From contig OX459104.1 in NCBI GenBank assembly GCA_949775045.1, positions 15,807,096 to 15,871,095 on the forward strand: a DNA stretch of 64,000 bases. Direction: 5' to 3'. Positions 62,961 through 64,000 of this stretch are shown piece by piece. The notes below the pieces were generated by a model. That model was not told where the DNA came from. It saw nothing but the letters and a program-made list of their open reading frames with translations, and ran no database searches. A program made the translations under genes and the position numbers. This DNA comes from Metridium senile. Taxonomy: Eukaryota; Cnidaria; Anthozoa; Actiniaria; Metridiidae. The first letter of the stretch is position 1; the number at the start of each line of letters is the position of its first letter.

Positions 62961-64000
62961 ATGGCTGTTATCAAAATAGCTGCCATTGTCCTTGCTGTTA
63001 TCTCAATTATCGGTAATGCTTTGGTTTGTCACATTATTGTACGTGTTAAAACCATGAAGACTTGTATGAATATTATCATACTCAACCTTGCTATACTGGA
63101 CGCCATTTCTGGTTTTCTGGGGATTTTTTACGTGTTTTCAAATGATTATCATGGTGTTTTGGGTGAACCAGTACTACAACAAGCCTACAATCAAAGCGCC
63201 ATTCTTGCTGGAGTTCTTTGTGGGTTTAAGAGATTTTATTGGCTCGGGACTTGTATTTCGCCGTTTTTGTTGGCAGCGATAGCGTACGAACGCTACAAAG
63301 CTATCGTCCATCCCTTCTCAAGGCTTAATAGTGCAGTTACCAAAGCAAGACTCAAGTGGATATTGCCGCTTTCATGGATTTCTGGAGTTGGAATTTTAAC
63401 GTTTGAAACGTTTATAGTTAAATATGACAAGTCTAAAGGTTTCTGTGTTAACAAAATGTACTCTTGGTTGAATTTTTATGTGTACCATATAATTTTTCTG
63501 TTCACACATTACATCATCCCTTCAACTGCTATGTTTATTTTCTATCTTCGTGTAATTTGTGCTTTAAGAAAACAAGACAACGCACTTGGACCTCAAGCTG
63601 AAGCAGAAAGAGCGAGACGTAAAGCAAGGAAAAAAGTCATGTGGATTATTATTGTCGTGACATTGACTTTCTACATTTGCACAGGAACACCTCACTTCCT
63701 CCTGGTAATAAACGATACTTTTAACCTTTTTACAATAGCAACCGATTTATCTTATGACATTTTCGCTCTTTTGACAACGTTCAATTCTTCTTTTAACCCT
63801 TTTGTTTATTTTCTATTCTTCCGGTCATTTCGTAATGGTTTTAAACAAGTTTTCATGTCAAAACAGGGAAATCCTCATCGAAACTCCTCTAATGTTCTTA
63901 GTTTCTCACGACGCTCATTGAGTCTTGAAAACATGGACGTAGATGAAGGAAAACACAGTATAAGCGGTCAACCACAGTTGCTATCGTTACGCTTTATGAG
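62961..64000 (+). CDS. Class A GPCR, subfamily B, 3' end beyond the window
   Basis: An open frame of 346 codons from MAVIKIAAIVLAVISIIGNALVC to the window edge, with only the last few residues missing by comparison with 353-residue relatives. N19, D47, C87 (GVLCGFK), ERY preceded by IA (LLAAIAYERY), ECL2 Cys in KGFCVNK, TM5 Pro, FYICTGTP, NPFVYF. The tail has RRSLSLENMDVDEGKHSISGQPQLLSLRFM, so the C-terminal motif is intact. ECL2 and TM5 resemble the 44.4-kb gene (KGFYVNKM.SW), so it shows what that gene looked like before losing its cysteines. Mirror of the 48.6-kb gene in the inverted duplication. Confidence 0.92.
   Translation, partial: MAVIKIAAIVLAVISIIGNALVCHIIVRVKTMKTCMNIIILNLAILDAISGFLGIFYVFSNDYHGVLGEPVLQQAYNQSAILAGVLCGFKRFYWLGTCISPFLLAAIAYERYKAIVHPFSRLNSAVTKARLKWILPLSWISGVGILTFETFIVKYDKSKGFCVNKMYSWLNFYVYHIIFLFTHYIIPSTAMFIFYLRVICALRKQDNALGPQAEAERARRKARKKVMWIIIVVTLTFYICTGTPHFLLVINDTFNLFTIATDLSYDIFALLTTFNSSFNPFVYFLFFRSFRNGFKQVFMSKQGNPHRNSSNVLSFSRRSLSLENMDVDEGKHSISGQPQLLSLRFM

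Overview
The window is animal nuclear DNA: AT-rich, with split genes that use GT/AG introns, no bacterial operon structure, and a heavy load of LINEs, Penelope-like elements (PLEs), tRNA-derived SINEs, foldback MITEs and ATT/polypurine microsatellites. Large clusters of intronless class A GPCRs in this repeat setting suggest a cnidarian, probably an anthozoan. That placement is inference; nothing here names a species.

Layout. 1-6930 (+) is the 3' part of an SLC22-type (organic ion transporter, MFS) gene. Six exons are readable, with introns carrying a split 91-bp minisatellite, two decayed LINEs and a PLE nested in one of them. A decayed copy of its last exon lies at about 7740-7840. From 10.6 kb to the right edge the window is a tandem and inverted array of intronless rhodopsin-like GPCR genes. 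Subfamily A (N-terminus like MAETTYIVLKLAA) has seven intact genes, at 11.1(-), 16.2(-), 23.2(+), 26.0(+), 29.3(+), 33.9(+) and 39.6(-) kb, plus one copy with a single in-frame stop (20.4, -). Subfamily B (N-terminus like MAVIKIAAIV) has intact genes at 44.4(-), 48.6(-), 52.5(-) and 59.5(+) kb, one gene cut by the window edge (62.96, +) and a truncated frameshifted pseudogene (54.8, +). Short N-terminal relics lie at 10.6, 33.7 and 41.2 kb.

Growth of the array. Genes at 16.2 and 20.4 kb share 3' flanks. Genes at 26.0 and 29.3 kb lie in direct segmental repeats. The genes at 48.6 and 52.5 kb (-) are mirrored by those at 59.5 and 62.96 kb (+) in a large imperfect inverted duplication whose axis, about 54.83-56.51 kb, holds the pseudogene. 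Comparing duplicate copies exposes empty and filled insertion sites for several elements, which dates those insertions after the duplications.

Function. All receptors keep the class A landmarks (GN in TM1, LAxxD in TM2, ERY after TM3, NPFVY in TM7) with a very short N-terminus. Cytoplasmic loops are nearly invariant while extracellular and upper-TM parts vary, which fits a family sharing one signalling output but differing in ligand. Most end in a conserved C-terminal motif, SQPQLL(A/S)F or GQPQLLSL, of unknown function. The most notable observations are that tail motif, a receptor that has lost both cysteines of the TM3-ECL2 disulfide, a receptor with a Gln/Glu repeat tail, a frameshift shared by two mirrored genes, hammerhead-ribozyme-like motifs with covarying stem I at PLE loci, and a set of small elements built from reiterated private motifs.
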